Below are positions 1 to 9,133 of a DNA stretch of 64,000 nt, piece after piece. The position numbers were made by a program, and so were the translations under genes. The stretch is from an uncultured Desulfovibrio sp. (GTDB lineage Bacteria > Desulfobacterota > Desulfovibrionia > Desulfovibrionales > Desulfovibrionaceae): positions 1 to 64,000 of the forward strand of contig CAJUMQ010000011.1 of the NCBI GenBank assembly GCA_910587035.1, given 5' to 3'. Each line of letters begins with the position of its first letter. Positions within the stretch are counted from its first letter, which is position 1. The notes below the pieces were generated by a model. It made no database searches and had not been told where the DNA came from. It worked only from the letters and a program-made list of their open reading frames with translations.

Positions 1-19
1 AAGTTTAATTGGAGATTAT

Positions 20-946
20 ATGCCAAAATACTTTTCATGCCGTCCAGTGAGAATGGGGTTCAATTTTTACAGATCTGGAAAAATTTCAAGTTGCTGTTTT
101 AGTTTAGATCCAAATCTTGTCATTGGCACTATTAATGATTCTATTACACCACAGCGTATTATGGCGTTTCAAAGCAAATTATTAAAATCCCATAGATTGG
201 GTAATGCTCCTAAATCATGTTTATCCTGTCCTAATTTTCAAATGGGAGAATGGTCTGACCATCTTGAAGGTAAATTTACAGAAGTTACTCTGAACCATTA
301 TAAAGCGTGCAATTTGAAATGTACCCATTGTGGTTATAGGAAAAATGACTCTATGGAGCATGATACTCCACATGAGCAAGTTCTTGAGACAATTCAAGCA
401 TGCATTAATGCAAATATATGTTCAGAAAAACTTTATCTTGGAGTGGGAGGCGGGGAACCAAGCTTATCTAAAGGTATACATGATATCCTTCAATACGCAT
501 TAGATAATGGATGGACTGCTGATATCAATTCAAATGCCGCTAAATTTTCTCCTTTATTTGCTGAAGGTGTGAATAAAGGTAATTTCAGACTTTGGCTTAC
601 TCCTGATGCCGGTACACCAGAAACATATCTAAAAATCAAAGGCGTTGACAACTTCAAGAATGCATGGAGGAATATCAAGCTTTACATGCTGGAAACCAAT
701 GGACAAGCTCTTGTAAAATTTATATTAGAAGAAGGTAATATTGAAGACGTACCTAATATGATTATCACTGCAAAAAAGAACAATGTCAATAAGATTGTAT
801 TATCTTTTGACATGAATATTAAGCCTTCTGATTTTGAGAATTATAGAAAGCCCATACATTATTTTTTGCAATTAGCAGAACAAAATAATATTGTTGTGCT
901 TAAAGGTGCTTTTCTCCCAGATGTCTTGCTAAAATTTAATTCTTAA
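20..946 (+). CDS. Radical SAM protein with N-terminal SPASM/twitch-like cysteines
   Basis: A 308-residue protein. The radical SAM cluster motif CNLKCTHC (CxxxCxxC) lies near residue 100 and is followed by a GGGEP motif near residue 146, as expected for binding the 4Fe-4S cluster and S-adenosylmethionine. Upstream of it, CC near residues 25-26 and CLSC near 68-71 resemble the auxiliary-cluster cysteines of SPASM/twitch domains, here placed before the radical SAM core. The ATG follows GGAG at a good distance. The gene is far richer in A+T than the genes to its right and ends about 560 bp before the 3' end of tRNA-Arg, which suggests horizontal acquisition. Substrate unknown. Relatives of this architecture are often found in surface-polysaccharide or peptide-modification islands, but nothing in the window fixes the role. 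Confidence 0.85.
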   Translation: MPKYFSCRPVRMGFNFYRSGKISSCCFSLDPNLVIGTINDSITPQRIMAFQSKLLKSHRLGNAPKSCLSCPNFQMGEWSDHLEGKFTEVTLNHYKACNLKCTHCGYRKNDSMEHDTPHEQVLETIQACINANICSEKLYLGVGGGEPSLSKGIHDILQYALDNGWTADINSNAAKFSPLFAEGVNKGNFRLWLTPDAGTPETYLKIKGVDNFKNAWRNIKLYMLETNGQALVKFILEEGNIEDVPNMIITAKKNNVNKIVLSFDMNIKPSDFENYRKPIHYFLQLAEQNNIVVLKGAFLPDVLLKFNS

Positions 947-1074
947 AAATATTAAATGCCCTAAATATGTTAAATATTATTTAACTAAGGTCTGTAATAA
1001 TTGAAATTTTAGATATTTAATAGAAAAACGTGTTTCCACCACCAAATTTTAAACAAGCCTATGAGGTCTAAAAA

Positions 1075-1203
1075 ATGGAACCACATCTTATATTGAAAAA
1101 GCAATTTAATAAAATTTGTAAACATTTTTCACATCGTCATGGCATGCATATAAAGAATGACAGGAAGATGCTCAGCTTAGGTATCTTATACATGCAGCAA
1201 TGA
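1075..1203 (+). CDS. Possible small ORF, unknown
   Basis: An open frame of 42 codons with an ATG 8 bp after GAGG. It begins MEPHLILKKQF and is basic and histidine-rich. I recognise no family. It may be a real small protein of the AT-rich island, the remnant of a larger mobile-element gene, or chance. Confidence 0.2.
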   Translation: MEPHLILKKQFNKICKHFSHRHGMHIKNDRKMLSLGILYMQQ

Positions 1204-1467
1204 CAGGAACCTCAAATCAGCAGAATTAATCATCAAGAATTTTGAATAGGCAGCCTGCCACGCGGCAAGGTTGTAATGCAATCCACCGAATCCTGTAATT
1301 GCCTAAACACTGGATCAAAAAACGTGCCAAAGCGGAAATTAAGCTCTGGCTCATTCTCATTTTGCATGCGGGCTCACAGCCATAACTTCATGCCTTTTTT
1401 GCCATTCTGTACGTTTGCAGAAATAGCAGAAAAGCAGCATGTTAGCAATTTGTTAGCACCAATAGAA

Positions 1468-1499
1468 AAGGAGTTAGCTAAACCTTTAGCTAACTCCTT
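1468..1499 (-). terminator. Probable terminator of tRNA-Arg
   Basis: A perfect 15-bp inverted repeat (arms 1468-1482 and 1485-1499, loop of 2). Read on the minus strand it lies 9 bp past the tRNA-Arg CCA end and is followed by TTTTCT. It also contains the GTTAGC words discussed as possible recombinase sites. Confidence 0.6.
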
Positions 1500-1507
1500 G
1501 AAATATT

Positions 1508-1584
<77 letters not shown>

Positions 1585-1717
1585 ATGGCGCATTCTTATG
1601 ACGTGTGGCATTGCTTGTCAAGCCTGTGATGGTTATTGTCGATGCATGAACAAGCCAGCATATTATAATGATGTGGGCTACAATTCCCTGCCAGACGGCC
1701 TGGAAAGAAACCGCAAA

Positions 1718-3430
1718 ATGGAAAACCGCGGGATCTACTGGCTATCTCTTGCTTTTCTGACGCTTTTTTCCATAATTTTTGCATCAATTTTTATTTCCAC
1801 TGCTATTGAAGACGAGAAACGTAGTGAACTTTTTGCCATGCATGAAAGATCGGATTCCATCATCTGGGCTATTGAGGGCATGGCGCGATATATGGGCAGA
1901 AGGAATGGAGCAAGTTTTTCCGCAATGATGGCGGAAATTGGGCGGCAGCCAGGAATTGCCTGGATAGCCGTTGTCAATGACAAGGGCAGAATCATAGGCG
2001 ATAGCAATGCCCAGCTGGAGGGCTCCTTGCTGTATACACCCGGCGAGCTGGCAGCTCTCAATGCCGGATCTGCCATCAAGGGCCGTTTTAGTCCGGATGA
2101 TCCCGATATTTATGAAACATGGAAGCTGTTTCGACCAGGCAGATTAAGGGGGCATATGCATCATGCCGCATCGGAGCGGGAACCGGCTCTCATTTTTGTT
2201 GCCCTGGACGCGACAGAATTCAACAAGGCCATAAACCATTACAGAACCAGGCTGATCATCGAATCCATCCTGTCAACCCTGATCCTTCTATTCGGCCTTA
2301 CCCTGGTTTTTTTCGCCTGGAATTATCGCAATTCACGACGCAGGCTTAGAGACATCCAGGAATTCTCAATCCAGATACTGAAAAATTATCCGTACCCCCT
2401 GATCGTTACCGATGAAAAAGGGAACGTCATTTTATTCAATGATCATGCAAAGCAAATGTTCGGGCAGAAAATCATCCCTGCAACCCTGGATGACCTTCCC
2501 TGTCTTGACTGGGAAGGTATGCTGGCAGAAACAGGCAATGGTGGCCGCATAGTGGAGGAGGAAAAAAATATTATGCTGCCAGATGGCGGACAGGTGCCAG
2601 TGAGCCTGACAGTGGGCTCCATTCCCCTTGGCAGGGATGCGCTGGGACATATTTTTTCATTCCGCAATCTTGCGGAGATCAGGAGGCTGGAAGAGCAGCT
2701 TTCCACTTCACGCAAACTTTCAGCCATAGGCAAGCTGGCCTCCGGGCTGGCCCATGAAATCAGGAATCCCTTGAGCTCCATCTGTGGCTACGCGCATTAT
2801 CTTGAGCAGAAATTTGGCCAGGGCTGCATGGAAAAGGAGATCGCCCGTCTTTTGGTGGAGGAGACGACCCGCATAAACAATGTGCTCACAGATCTGCTCA
2901 GGCTGGCGCGTCCGCCGCGTTTGAACATGCAAAAGATGTCTGTTCAAAATCTTTTGCAAAAAGTATACATGCTGGCATTGCCTGATGCCAGGGAAAAAGG
3001 GATAAATCTTGAGATGGACAAGACTTCGCAGGATATTCCGGAGGTCATGGCCGATGCCGACAAACTTACACAGGCGCTTTTAAACCTGGTCATAAATGCC
3101 CACCAGGCCACTCCAAAAGATGGATCTGTGTGCCTTGCCGCCAAAGTCATCCTGCAGCATGATGTGCCATACATACAGATTAGGGTTAGAGACACTGGCC
3201 ATGGCATATCAGATAAAAATTTGCAACAGATTTTCACACCATATTTTAGCACCAGGGCAACAGGAACAGGCCTTGGGCTTGCAATAACAAGGCAAATTGT
3301 GGAAAGCCACGGCGGCAGTCTGATTGCGGCAAGCGTACCGGGGCAGGGCGCCACCATGACGATTATCCTGCCTGTGGACAGCAATGGGAGTAAAGATGGC
3401 GGAACAGCTGACTGTATTGATCGCGGATGA
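1718..3430 (+). CDS. Membrane sensor histidine kinase (NtrB/ZraS type)
   Basis: About 570 residues. A first membrane helix lies at residues 6-27, a sensor segment outside the membrane at about 28-175, and a second helix at about 178-202. A PAS-like domain follows from about 220, then HisKA with the phospho-acceptor in HEIRNPLSS (about His346), then HATPase_c with the N box NLVINAHQA (about 455), DTGHGI and GTGLGLA. It should autophosphorylate and pass the phosphate to the sigma54 regulator encoded just downstream, whose gene overlaps its 3' end by 35 bp. The open frame begins further upstream at 1598, but ATG 1718 has GGAAAG at a suitable distance and places the first helix near the N-terminus. 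The signal sensed is unknown. Confidence 0.93.
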   Translation: MENRGIYWLSLAFLTLFSIIFASIFISTAIEDEKRSELFAMHERSDSIIWAIEGMARYMGRRNGASFSAMMAEIGRQPGIAWIAVVNDKGRIIGDSNAQLEGSLLYTPGELAALNAGSAIKGRFSPDDPDIYETWKLFRPGRLRGHMHHAASEREPALIFVALDATEFNKAINHYRTRLIIESILSTLILLFGLTLVFFAWNYRNSRRRLRDIQEFSIQILKNYPYPLIVTDEKGNVILFNDHAKQMFGQKIIPATLDDLPCLDWEGMLAETGNGGRIVEEEKNIMLPDGGQVPVSLTVGSIPLGRDALGHIFSFRNLAEIRRLEEQLSTSRKLSAIGKLASGLAHEIRNPLSSICGYAHYLEQKFGQGCMEKEIARLLVEETTRINNVLTDLLRLARPPRLNMQKMSVQNLLQKVYMLALPDAREKGINLEMDKTSQDIPEVMADADKLTQALLNLVINAHQATPKDGSVCLAAKVILQHDVPYIQIRVRDTGHGISDKNLQQIFTPYFSTRATGTGLGLAITRQIVESHGGSLIAASVPGQGATMTIILPVDSNGSKDGGTADCIDRG

Positions 3431-4805
3431 TGATAACAAGCATCGCGACATGCTCGCAACATTGCTTTCTGACTGGGGTTATGGCGTGCTCATGGCGGCG
3501 GACGGGGCAACAGCGGTGAATATTTGCGAAGGCGCGAAGGGGAGCAGCGTACGGCCTGATCTGGTACTCATGGATGTAAGAATGCCAAAAATGGATGGCA
3601 TGGAAGCCATGCGGAAGATTAGAAAAGCCAGACCGGATCTGCCTGTCATCATCATGACCGCATATTCGGAAATTCCCGATGCAGTTGGCGCAATTCGCGA
3701 TGGCGCATATGATTATCTGACAAAGCCGCTTGATTTTTGCAATCTTGAGAAAACCCTGGCAAATGCAGCTACACAGATTGCGGTCAAGACAAAAAAGACT
3801 GATGGCGCGACGACAAACAAAACATCACAAATGCTTGGCGAGAGCCCGGCCATGCGGGAACTTGGCCAGCTTATAGAAAAAATCGCCCCAAGTGAGGCCA
3901 CAGTGCTAGTAAGTGGAGAATCCGGCACAGGCAAGGAATTGGCCGCCAGGGCGATCCATGATGCAAGCAGGCATGCAGCGGGCCCTTTTCTTGCCGTAAA
4001 TTGCGGAGCCCTTACTGAATCCCTGCTGGCATCGGAGCTGTTTGGACATGAAAAAGGCGCTTTCACAGGCGCAGACAAAAAAAATCCCGGCCTTTTCCTG
4101 GAGGCTGGCGATGGCAGCATATTCCTTGATGAAATAGGTGAAATGACTCCATCCATGCAGGTAAAGTTATTAAGAGTTCTGCAGGAAAGGGAGGTCATGA
4201 GCGTTGGCGGCAAAAAACCACAACCGGTGCGGTGCCGCATCATTGCCGCCACAAACCGCAATCTGGCGGAAGAAGTTGAAAAGGGGCTTTTCAGGCAGGA
4301 TCTCTATTACAGATTGAATGTTGTGACTGTGAACATGCCTCCCCTCAGGGATAGGGTGGAGGACATTCCCATATTGGCCATGGAATTTGCAGGTAAATTT
4401 GCCAGAGTGAATGACCGGCCCTTTTCCGGCATCACTTCCGCAGCCATGAAAAGGCTTGTGGGTTACGCATGGCCTGGCAATGTGCGCGAACTGGAAAATG
4501 TCATGGAACGCGCCATAATTCTCATGACAGGAGAATACATGGATGAGCGAGTGCTGCCGGACAGGATTGCTGCGCATTCCGCGCGGCCGGATCGAGATAT
4601 GTTGTCCAGCGCCGGAGATATTTCGGAACAGGGAGGTGGAGATATCCCCACTCTGGAAGAAGTTGAAAGAAGGGTGATTTTGAAAACTCTTGAGCGTCTT
4701 GGCAACAACAAGACAGAAGCTGCACGGGCTCTGGGCATCACGCGCAAGACACTGCATGCGCGGCTCAACAGATATAGAAAGGATGGGAATGAAATTGATG
4801 AATAA
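3396..4805 (+). CDS. Sigma54-dependent response regulator (NtrC/ZraR family)
   Basis: 469 residues in three domains. The receiver has LIADDD at the N-terminus and the phosphorylatable Asp in LMDVRMPKMDG near residue 59. The AAA+ domain has Walker A GESGTGKE near 174 and the sigma54 contact loop GAFTGA near 221. The Fis-type helix-turn-helix is at the C-terminus (NNKTEAARALGITRKTL). It is the evident partner of the kinase upstream. ATG 3396 follows GGAG by 6 bp, so the ATG at 3384 is less likely. With the kinase and the overlapping aroK it forms one apparent transcription unit. Targets cannot be inferred here. Confidence 0.95.
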   Translation: MAEQLTVLIADDDNKHRDMLATLLSDWGYGVLMAADGATAVNICEGAKGSSVRPDLVLMDVRMPKMDGMEAMRKIRKARPDLPVIIMTAYSEIPDAVGAIRDGAYDYLTKPLDFCNLEKTLANAATQIAVKTKKTDGATTNKTSQMLGESPAMRELGQLIEKIAPSEATVLVSGESGTGKELAARAIHDASRHAAGPFLAVNCGALTESLLASELFGHEKGAFTGADKKNPGLFLEAGDGSIFLDEIGEMTPSMQVKLLRVLQEREVMSVGGKKPQPVRCRIIAATNRNLAEEVEKGLFRQDLYYRLNVVTVNMPPLRDRVEDIPILAMEFAGKFARVNDRPFSGITSAAMKRLVGYAWPGNVRELENVMERAIILMTGEYMDERVLPDRIAAHSARPDRDMLSSAGDISEQGGGDIPTLEEVERRVILKTLERLGNNKTEAARALGITRKTLHARLNRYRKDGNEIDE

Positions 4806-5346
4806 AAAAAGGCCAGTCTATCTTGTTGGCGCCAGGGGCAGTGGCAAGACCACCATCGGCATGAGGCTTGCATTTCTCATCGACATGACATTTTTTGATC
4901 TGGATCATTACCTTTGCCACAAGGAGGGGAAAAGCATTAAAAATATTGTGGACAAGGACGGCTGGGGCAGATTTCGCGAAATGGAAGCCCAATGTCTGCG
5001 GGAAGTCACCCAAAAGGCCCACGGCTGCAATGCGATTATCGCAACAGGTGGGGGAATTGTGCTTTCTGGAGAGAACAGGGAATTCCTCAAAAACAATGGC
5101 CTTGTGTTCTGGCTCAGAGCCGGAGACACCACACTTTGCGAGAGACTTGCCCGCAATCCCGTTGCTTCACAGAGACCGGCATTGACCGCCGAGAGTCCGG
5201 AGAATGAAATCCGCAGGGTACTGGTTGAGAGGGAGGCTCTGTATCAGGAATGCGCGCACCATATAATCGATGCTGAAAAAAATCATGATCAGGTCTGCCA
5301 GTCCATCAAGGATATTTTGCTGAAAATGAATAGCGGCAGGTATTGA
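4789..5346 (+). CDS. aroK: Shikimate kinase
   Basis: About 185 residues. A P-loop GARGSGKTT lies near the N-terminus, then FFDLDHYL (the Asp that binds shikimate and Mg), WGRFREME, the glycine-rich ATGGGIVL and QRPAL, all typical of AroK/AroL. It phosphorylates shikimate at the 3-hydroxyl in aromatic amino acid synthesis. It overlaps the end of the response regulator gene. ATG 4789 has AGAAAGGA 6 bp upstream; ATG 4798 (MNKKRPVYL) is a possible alternative. Coupling of aroK to a two-component system is probably positional rather than functional. Confidence 0.93.
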   Translation: MKLMNKKRPVYLVGARGSGKTTIGMRLAFLIDMTFFDLDHYLCHKEGKSIKNIVDKDGWGRFREMEAQCLREVTQKAHGCNAIIATGGGIVLSGENREFLKNNGLVFWLRAGDTTLCERLARNPVASQRPALTAESPENEIRRVLVEREALYQECAHHIIDAEKNHDQVCQSIKDILLKMNSGRY

Positions 5347-5392
5347 AAAATTATTTTTTTCATTTTTCGGCAAATTAAAAGTAAAAAGATTC

Positions 5393-5421
5393 TTGACTGT
5401 GATAATAAATACAGTTATTAC
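5393..5421 (+). promoter_or_regulatory. Candidate sigma70 promoter of tRNA-Val
   Basis: TTGACT (5393-5398), a 17-bp spacer and TATTAC (5416-5421) end 14 bp before the first base of tRNA-Val. The -35 matches well; the -10 matches four of six consensus positions. Confidence 0.4.
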
Positions 5422-5435
5422 ATTATCCGCGATGC

Positions 5436-5512
5436 AGGAGCGTAGCTCAGGTGGCTAGAGCGCTTCCTTGACACGGAAGAGGTCAGCAGTTCAAGTCTGC
5501 TCGTTCCTACCA
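5436..5512 (+). tRNA. tRNA-Val (GAC)
   Basis: 77 nt with encoded CCA. The acceptor AGGAGCG pairs with CGTTCCT (one G-U). The anticodon stem CTTCC/GGAAG encloses TTGACAC, so the anticodon is GAC. The T-loop is TTCAAGT. It is a single-gene unit between aroK and thrS. Confidence 0.97.
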
Positions 5513-5574
5513 TATGAAAGGCTGGGTATTTTACCCTAAAATATAATTTTTATTAAATATCGCGCCATAGCGGA

Positions 5575-5608
5575 AAATGGGGGGCTCTGGCTCCCCATTT
5601 GCTTTTTT
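5575..5608 (+). terminator. Intrinsic terminator after tRNA-Val
   Basis: Stem AAATGGGG (5575-5582) with CCCCATTT (5593-5600) and a loop of 10, then GCTTTTTT. It ends about 90 bp before thrS, so it could serve either as the tRNA terminator or as a hairpin in a thrS leader. Confidence 0.65.
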
Positions 5609-5698
5609 GTGCAAAATCACTGTTTTTGCCCGGATCCAGTCAAAAAAATAGCTTGATTTTAATGCTGGACCGCGGTTTGAGGGGCGGGAGATTTTTAT

Positions 5699-7645
5699 AT
5701 GAATGTTCGGATAGACGGTCAGGAAATTGAAGCGGACGCAAAGGCGACTTGCGGGGACGCACTTAAGCAGGTTCTTTCCGGCAAAAAATTCAAGACCGTT
5801 GTGGCCGCCAGAATAAAGGCAAATGACAGCTGGCGGACAGTGGATCTTTCCGAAAAAATCCCGGCCGATTGCAGTGATGTTGAGCCGGTGTACGCTGATT
5901 CTCCCGAAGGTCTCGCCATATTGAGGCATTCCACAGCCCATGTCATGGCCTGCGCTGTAAAAAAGCTGTTTCCTGCGGCAAAGGTCGCCATTGGCCCTGC
6001 CATTGAGAATGGCTTTTACTATGACTTTGATTATGAAAGACCATTTTCTCCGGCAGATCTCGAAGCCATAGAAGCGGAGATGGGCAATATTGCCAAAGCG
6101 GCACTCCCATTTACTCACTGCAAGGTAGCAAAAGGGGAAGCAGCCAATATCTTTGCGGCGGAAGATGAGAAATACAAGCTGGAGTTGCTGGACTCCATAG
6201 GGGATTGTGAAGCAGGGCTGTATACCTGCGGAGATTTTACAGATTTATGCCGCGGTCCTCATGTGCCGCATACGGGATTCGCTGCCGCAAGCAAGCTGCT
6301 ATCCGTTGCAGGCGCATATTGGCGTGGAGATGAAAAAAATGCCATGCTGACCAGAATCTACGGCACTGCATTTGCGGACAGGCATGCTCTGGACGAGCAT
6401 CTCAAGGCGCTGGAAGAGGCAAAACGCAGGGATCATCGCAAACTGGGTCGTGAGCTGGCATTTTTTGATTTTGAGGAGGAAGTCGCTCCAGGCATGGTCT
6501 TCTGGCTGCCCAGGGGCATGCTGGTGCGCACCATTATTGAGGATTTCTGGCGCAAGGAGCATTTGCGCAGAGGTTATGAAATAGTGCAGGGCCCCCAGCT
6601 GCTCAGGCGCGAGACCTGGGAAAAGTCGGGCCATTATGAGCACTATCGCGACAATATGTATTTTACTCGCATAGATGAGAATGAATATGGCATAAAGCCG
6701 ATGAACTGCATTGGCCATATGCTCATATACAGGCATGATCTGCGCAGCTACAGGGATTTGCCCCAGCGCTACTTTGAGCTTGGCATAGTGCACAGGCATG
6801 AAAAGAGCGGCGTGCTTCATGGGCTTTTGCGGGTGCGCCAGTTCACGCAGGACGATGCCCACATCATCTGCGCTCCGGCCCAGCTGGAGGATGAGATCCT
6901 GCGCGTCATCCACCTGGTGCGGGATTTAATGGGCCTGTTTGATTTTCGTTTCCGTGTCGCCATTTCCACAAGGCCGGAAAAAAGCATTGGCACGGATGAG
7001 GCATGGGAGCTTGCCACTGGCGCCCTGGTCAAGGCAGTGGAAAAGGCTGGCCTCTCCTATGAGATCAATGAGGGCGATGGCGCATTTTATGGGCCCAAGA
7101 TTGATGTTAGCCTGCTTGATTCCCTTGGGCGGCAATGGCAATGTTCAACCATTCAGGTTGATTTTACCCTGCCAGAGCGTTTTGATCTTGAATATGTTGG
7201 CCAGGATGGTGAGAGACACAGGCCGGTGATGGTGCACAGGGCCATCATGGGGTCTGTGGAGCGTTTTATAGGTGTATTGATAGAGCATTTTGCCGGGGCT
7301 CTCCCAACATGGCTGGCGCCAGAGCAGGCGCGGTTGCTTACTGTGACCAGTGTTTGTGATGCGGCAGCCTCAAAAATGCGTGATGAGCTGTTAAAGATGG
7401 GCATCAGGGCGCATGTGGATGTGCGCAACGAAAAACTTGGATTTAAAGTGCGTGAAGCGCAGCTTGCCAAAATTCCATATATTCTGGTAGTCGGCGAAAA
7501 GGAGGCGCAGAGTGGCACCATGGCTGTGCGTCTGCGCAATGGCGACAATCTGGGGCAGAAAAATCCCGCGGAGATTGCAGAGATTATCCGCGAGGATTGT
7601 GAAAAGCCCTTTAAACAGGGAGGTATGAGTTATAGCTTCTCCTAA
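5699..7645 (+). CDS. thrS: Threonine--tRNA ligase
   Basis: 648 residues, the usual full length. An N-terminal TGS domain (1-60) is followed by the editing domain with RHSTAHVMACAVKK, the class II core with the zinc-binding MNCIGHMLIY, and the anticodon-binding domain at the C-terminus (from about 535). It charges tRNA-Thr. GGGAG stands upstream of the ATG. It opens the thrS-infC-rpmI-rplT-pheS-pheT translation cluster, and its last codons carry the likely ribosome binding site of infC. Confidence 0.98.
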   Translation: MNVRIDGQEIEADAKATCGDALKQVLSGKKFKTVVAARIKANDSWRTVDLSEKIPADCSDVEPVYADSPEGLAILRHSTAHVMACAVKKLFPAAKVAIGPAIENGFYYDFDYERPFSPADLEAIEAEMGNIAKAALPFTHCKVAKGEAANIFAAEDEKYKLELLDSIGDCEAGLYTCGDFTDLCRGPHVPHTGFAAASKLLSVAGAYWRGDEKNAMLTRIYGTAFADRHALDEHLKALEEAKRRDHRKLGRELAFFDFEEEVAPGMVFWLPRGMLVRTIIEDFWRKEHLRRGYEIVQGPQLLRRETWEKSGHYEHYRDNMYFTRIDENEYGIKPMNCIGHMLIYRHDLRSYRDLPQRYFELGIVHRHEKSGVLHGLLRVRQFTQDDAHIICAPAQLEDEILRVIHLVRDLMGLFDFRFRVAISTRPEKSIGTDEAWELATGALVKAVEKAGLSYEINEGDGAFYGPKIDVSLLDSLGRQWQCSTIQVDFTLPERFDLEYVGQDGERHRPVMVHRAIMGSVERFIGVLIEHFAGALPTWLAPEQARLLTVTSVCDAAASKMRDELLKMGIRAHVDVRNEKLGFKVREAQLAKIPYILVVGEKEAQSGTMAVRLRNGDNLGQKNPAEIAEIIREDCEKPFKQGGMSYSFS

Positions 7646-8177
7646 TGTTAGAATGCGGCGGGACATACCGCAGGATGGCGTACGCCGCAATGAGATGATT
7701 CGCGCAAGGGAAGTGCGCGTCATTGGCGCGGAAGGGGATCAGCTGGGTATTTTGTCCTCAAGTGAGGCAATGGCTCTAGCCAGGGAATCCGGACTTGATC
7801 TTGTTGAAGTTTCCGCCACATCCGATCCGCCAGTCTGCCGTATCATGGATTATGGAAAGTTCAAATATGAACAGCAGAAAAAAAAGGCGGATGCAAAAAA
7901 ACGCCAGAGCGTGATCCAGATCAAGGAAATCAAGGTTCGCCCCAAAACCGATGATCACGATTATGAAACCAAGTTGCGCCATATCCGTCGTTTTCTTGAG
8001 GGCGGGGACAGGTGCAAGGTGACCGTATTTTTCCGTGGACGTGAAATTGTGCATAAGGACAGAGGCGTAGCCATCCTTGAGCGTATGGTACGGGATCTGG
8101 CGGACATCGCCAAACTTGAGCAGGAGCCACGCGCCGAAGGACGCACATTGCAGATGCTGCTTGTGCCAAAAAAATAA
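7632..8177 (+). CDS. infC: Translation initiation factor IF-3, probable ATA start
   Basis: A basic protein of 174-181 residues with the IF-3 N-domain signature (GVRRNEMIRAREVRVIG, LDLVEVS, PPVCRIMDYGKFKYE) and the C-domain (IKEIKVRP, KVTVFFRGREI). It binds the 30S subunit and polices start-codon choice. The first in-frame ATG (7653) has no recognisable ribosome binding site. A strong AGGGAGG (7617-7623) lies 8 bp before the in-frame codon ATA at 7632. IF-3 genes classically use rare starts such as AUU for autoregulation, so I place the start at 7632, inside the last codons of thrS. The ATG at 7653 remains the conservative alternative. Confidence 0.93.
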   Translation: MASPNVRMRRDIPQDGVRRNEMIRAREVRVIGAEGDQLGILSSSEAMALARESGLDLVEVSATSDPPVCRIMDYGKFKYEQQKKKADAKKRQSVIQIKEIKVRPKTDDHDYETKLRHIRRFLEGGDRCKVTVFFRGREIVHKDRGVAILERMVRDLADIAKLEQEPRAEGRTLQMLLVPKK

Positions 8178-8262
8178 ATGCTTGCGCAAAAAGCCTTTTT
8201 CATGCACTATGTTTGCCCAATAATGTTATTTCATTGAATTTTTTTGCCATAAGGAGCGACCT

Positions 8263-8460
8263 ATGCCCAAGATCAAGACAAGGCGCGCCGCCGCCAAAAG
8301 GTTTGAGCAGACTGGCAGTGGCAAGTTTAAGCGCCGCCGCCAGAATTTGCGCCATATTCTCACCAAAAAGGCGCCTGGCCGCAAAATGCGGCTTGGACAG
8401 CCGGCAATGGTGGATAAGACAAACGAAAAAGCCGTGCGCAGAATGCTCCCCAACGGCTGA
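8263..8460 (+). CDS. rpmI: 50S ribosomal protein L35
   Basis: 65 residues, highly basic, beginning MPKIKTRRAAAKRF with KAPGRKMRLG, the L35 signature. AAGGAG lies 7 bp before the ATG. The order infC-rpmI-rplT is standard, but rplT lies 212 bp further on because a repeat (R2) sits in the spacer. Confidence 0.98.
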   Translation: MPKIKTRRAAAKRFEQTGSGKFKRRRQNLRHILTKKAPGRKMRLGQPAMVDKTNEKAVRRMLPNG

Positions 8461-8540
8461 CGCGCGGCATATAGATGCCTTTTTTGTTTTGGATTTCATC
8501 ATAGCTGATTTTGGGGCAATTTAAACAAAATCGCTTCATA

Positions 8541-8618
8541 CAGCTTATTTACATACGCCGCGGATGGCGGCGCGCAGTCCTATTGGGGTGCGATAATTGT
8601 CGCTTTATGCGACACCAG
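8541..8618 (-). repeat. R2 hairpin repeat, copy in rpmI-rplT spacer
   Basis: Read on the minus strand from 8618, this segment aligns with the left part of the R2 copy at 9134-9275. Both begin CTGGTGTCGC or CTAGTGTCGC, continue with GCGACAATTATCGCA or GCGACAATAGTCGCA, and share TGCGCGCCGCCA followed by GCGGCG. The nested hairpin (GTCGC/GCGAC) is conserved in spite of differing loops. The right half appears diverged or lost. Confidence 0.6.
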
Positions 8619-8672
8619 ATCCGCCCGGCGGGCATACCTCCGCCTTGATACCGGGCTTGGGAGGATACGCAA

Positions 8673-9029
8673 ATGCGTGTGAAGAGAGGAGTTACCGCAC
8701 ATAGGCGGCATAAAAAATTTCTTGATTTGGCAAAGGGTTTTCGTGGCGCCCGCCATCGCCTCTATCGCACTGCCCGCGAGGCTGTGGAGAGATCCTGGCA
8801 AAATTCTTTTGCGGGCCGCAAGCAGAGAAAGCGTGATTTCCGCGCATTGTGGATCATCCGTGTAAATGCCGGAGCAAGGGCCAATGGGCTGTCCTACAGC
8901 AAATTCATGCATGGCCTTAAACTGGCGGGAATCGAACTCAATCGCAAGGTCCTGGCCAATTTGGCCATTGAGCATAAAGATGATTTTTCGGCAATAGTAG
9001 CGATGGCAAAGGAAGCATTGAAAAAGTAA
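8673..9029 (+). CDS. rplT: 50S ribosomal protein L20
   Basis: 118 residues with [43 protein letters not shown] and [10 protein letters not shown], all typical of L20, an early assembly protein that binds 23S rRNA. GGGAGG stands 7 bp before the ATG. L20 is a known autoregulator in several bacteria, but the upstream spacer here is partly an R2 repeat, so I do not claim an L20 operator. Confidence 0.98.
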   Translation: MRVKRGVTAHRRHKKFLDLAKGFRGARHRLYRTAREAVERSWQNSFAGRKQRKRDFRALWIIRVNAGARANGLSYSKFMHGLKLAGIELNRKVLANLAIEHKDDFSAIVAMAKEALKK

Positions 9030-9133
9030 TTGACTGGCGATATGCCGACACCATGGTCAGCGGGGATTTTGAGGCAGAAAGCATCTTTTTTTCATGTCAA
9101 TCTGTTTCAAATCCCCTTTTTTGTCATATGCCA

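Larger units (their letters stand above)
947..1507. other. AT-rich gene-poor stretch next to tRNA-Arg
   Basis: Between the radical SAM gene and tRNA-Arg there is no long convincing gene. It holds one possible 42-codon frame (1075-1203) and, at 1441-1499, a cluster of GTTAGC words: three direct copies (1441, 1452, 1473) and one inverted copy (1489) just outside the tRNA 3' end. This is the side of a tRNA where integrative elements insert, and the low GC supports an element remnant, but no integrase gene is visible inside the window. Confidence 0.5.

Noticed and set aside
8461..8672. L20-type autoregulatory leader before rplT
   Set aside because: The hairpins that suggested it (GTCGC/GCGAC) belong to an R2 repeat that also occurs before pheS and tkt.
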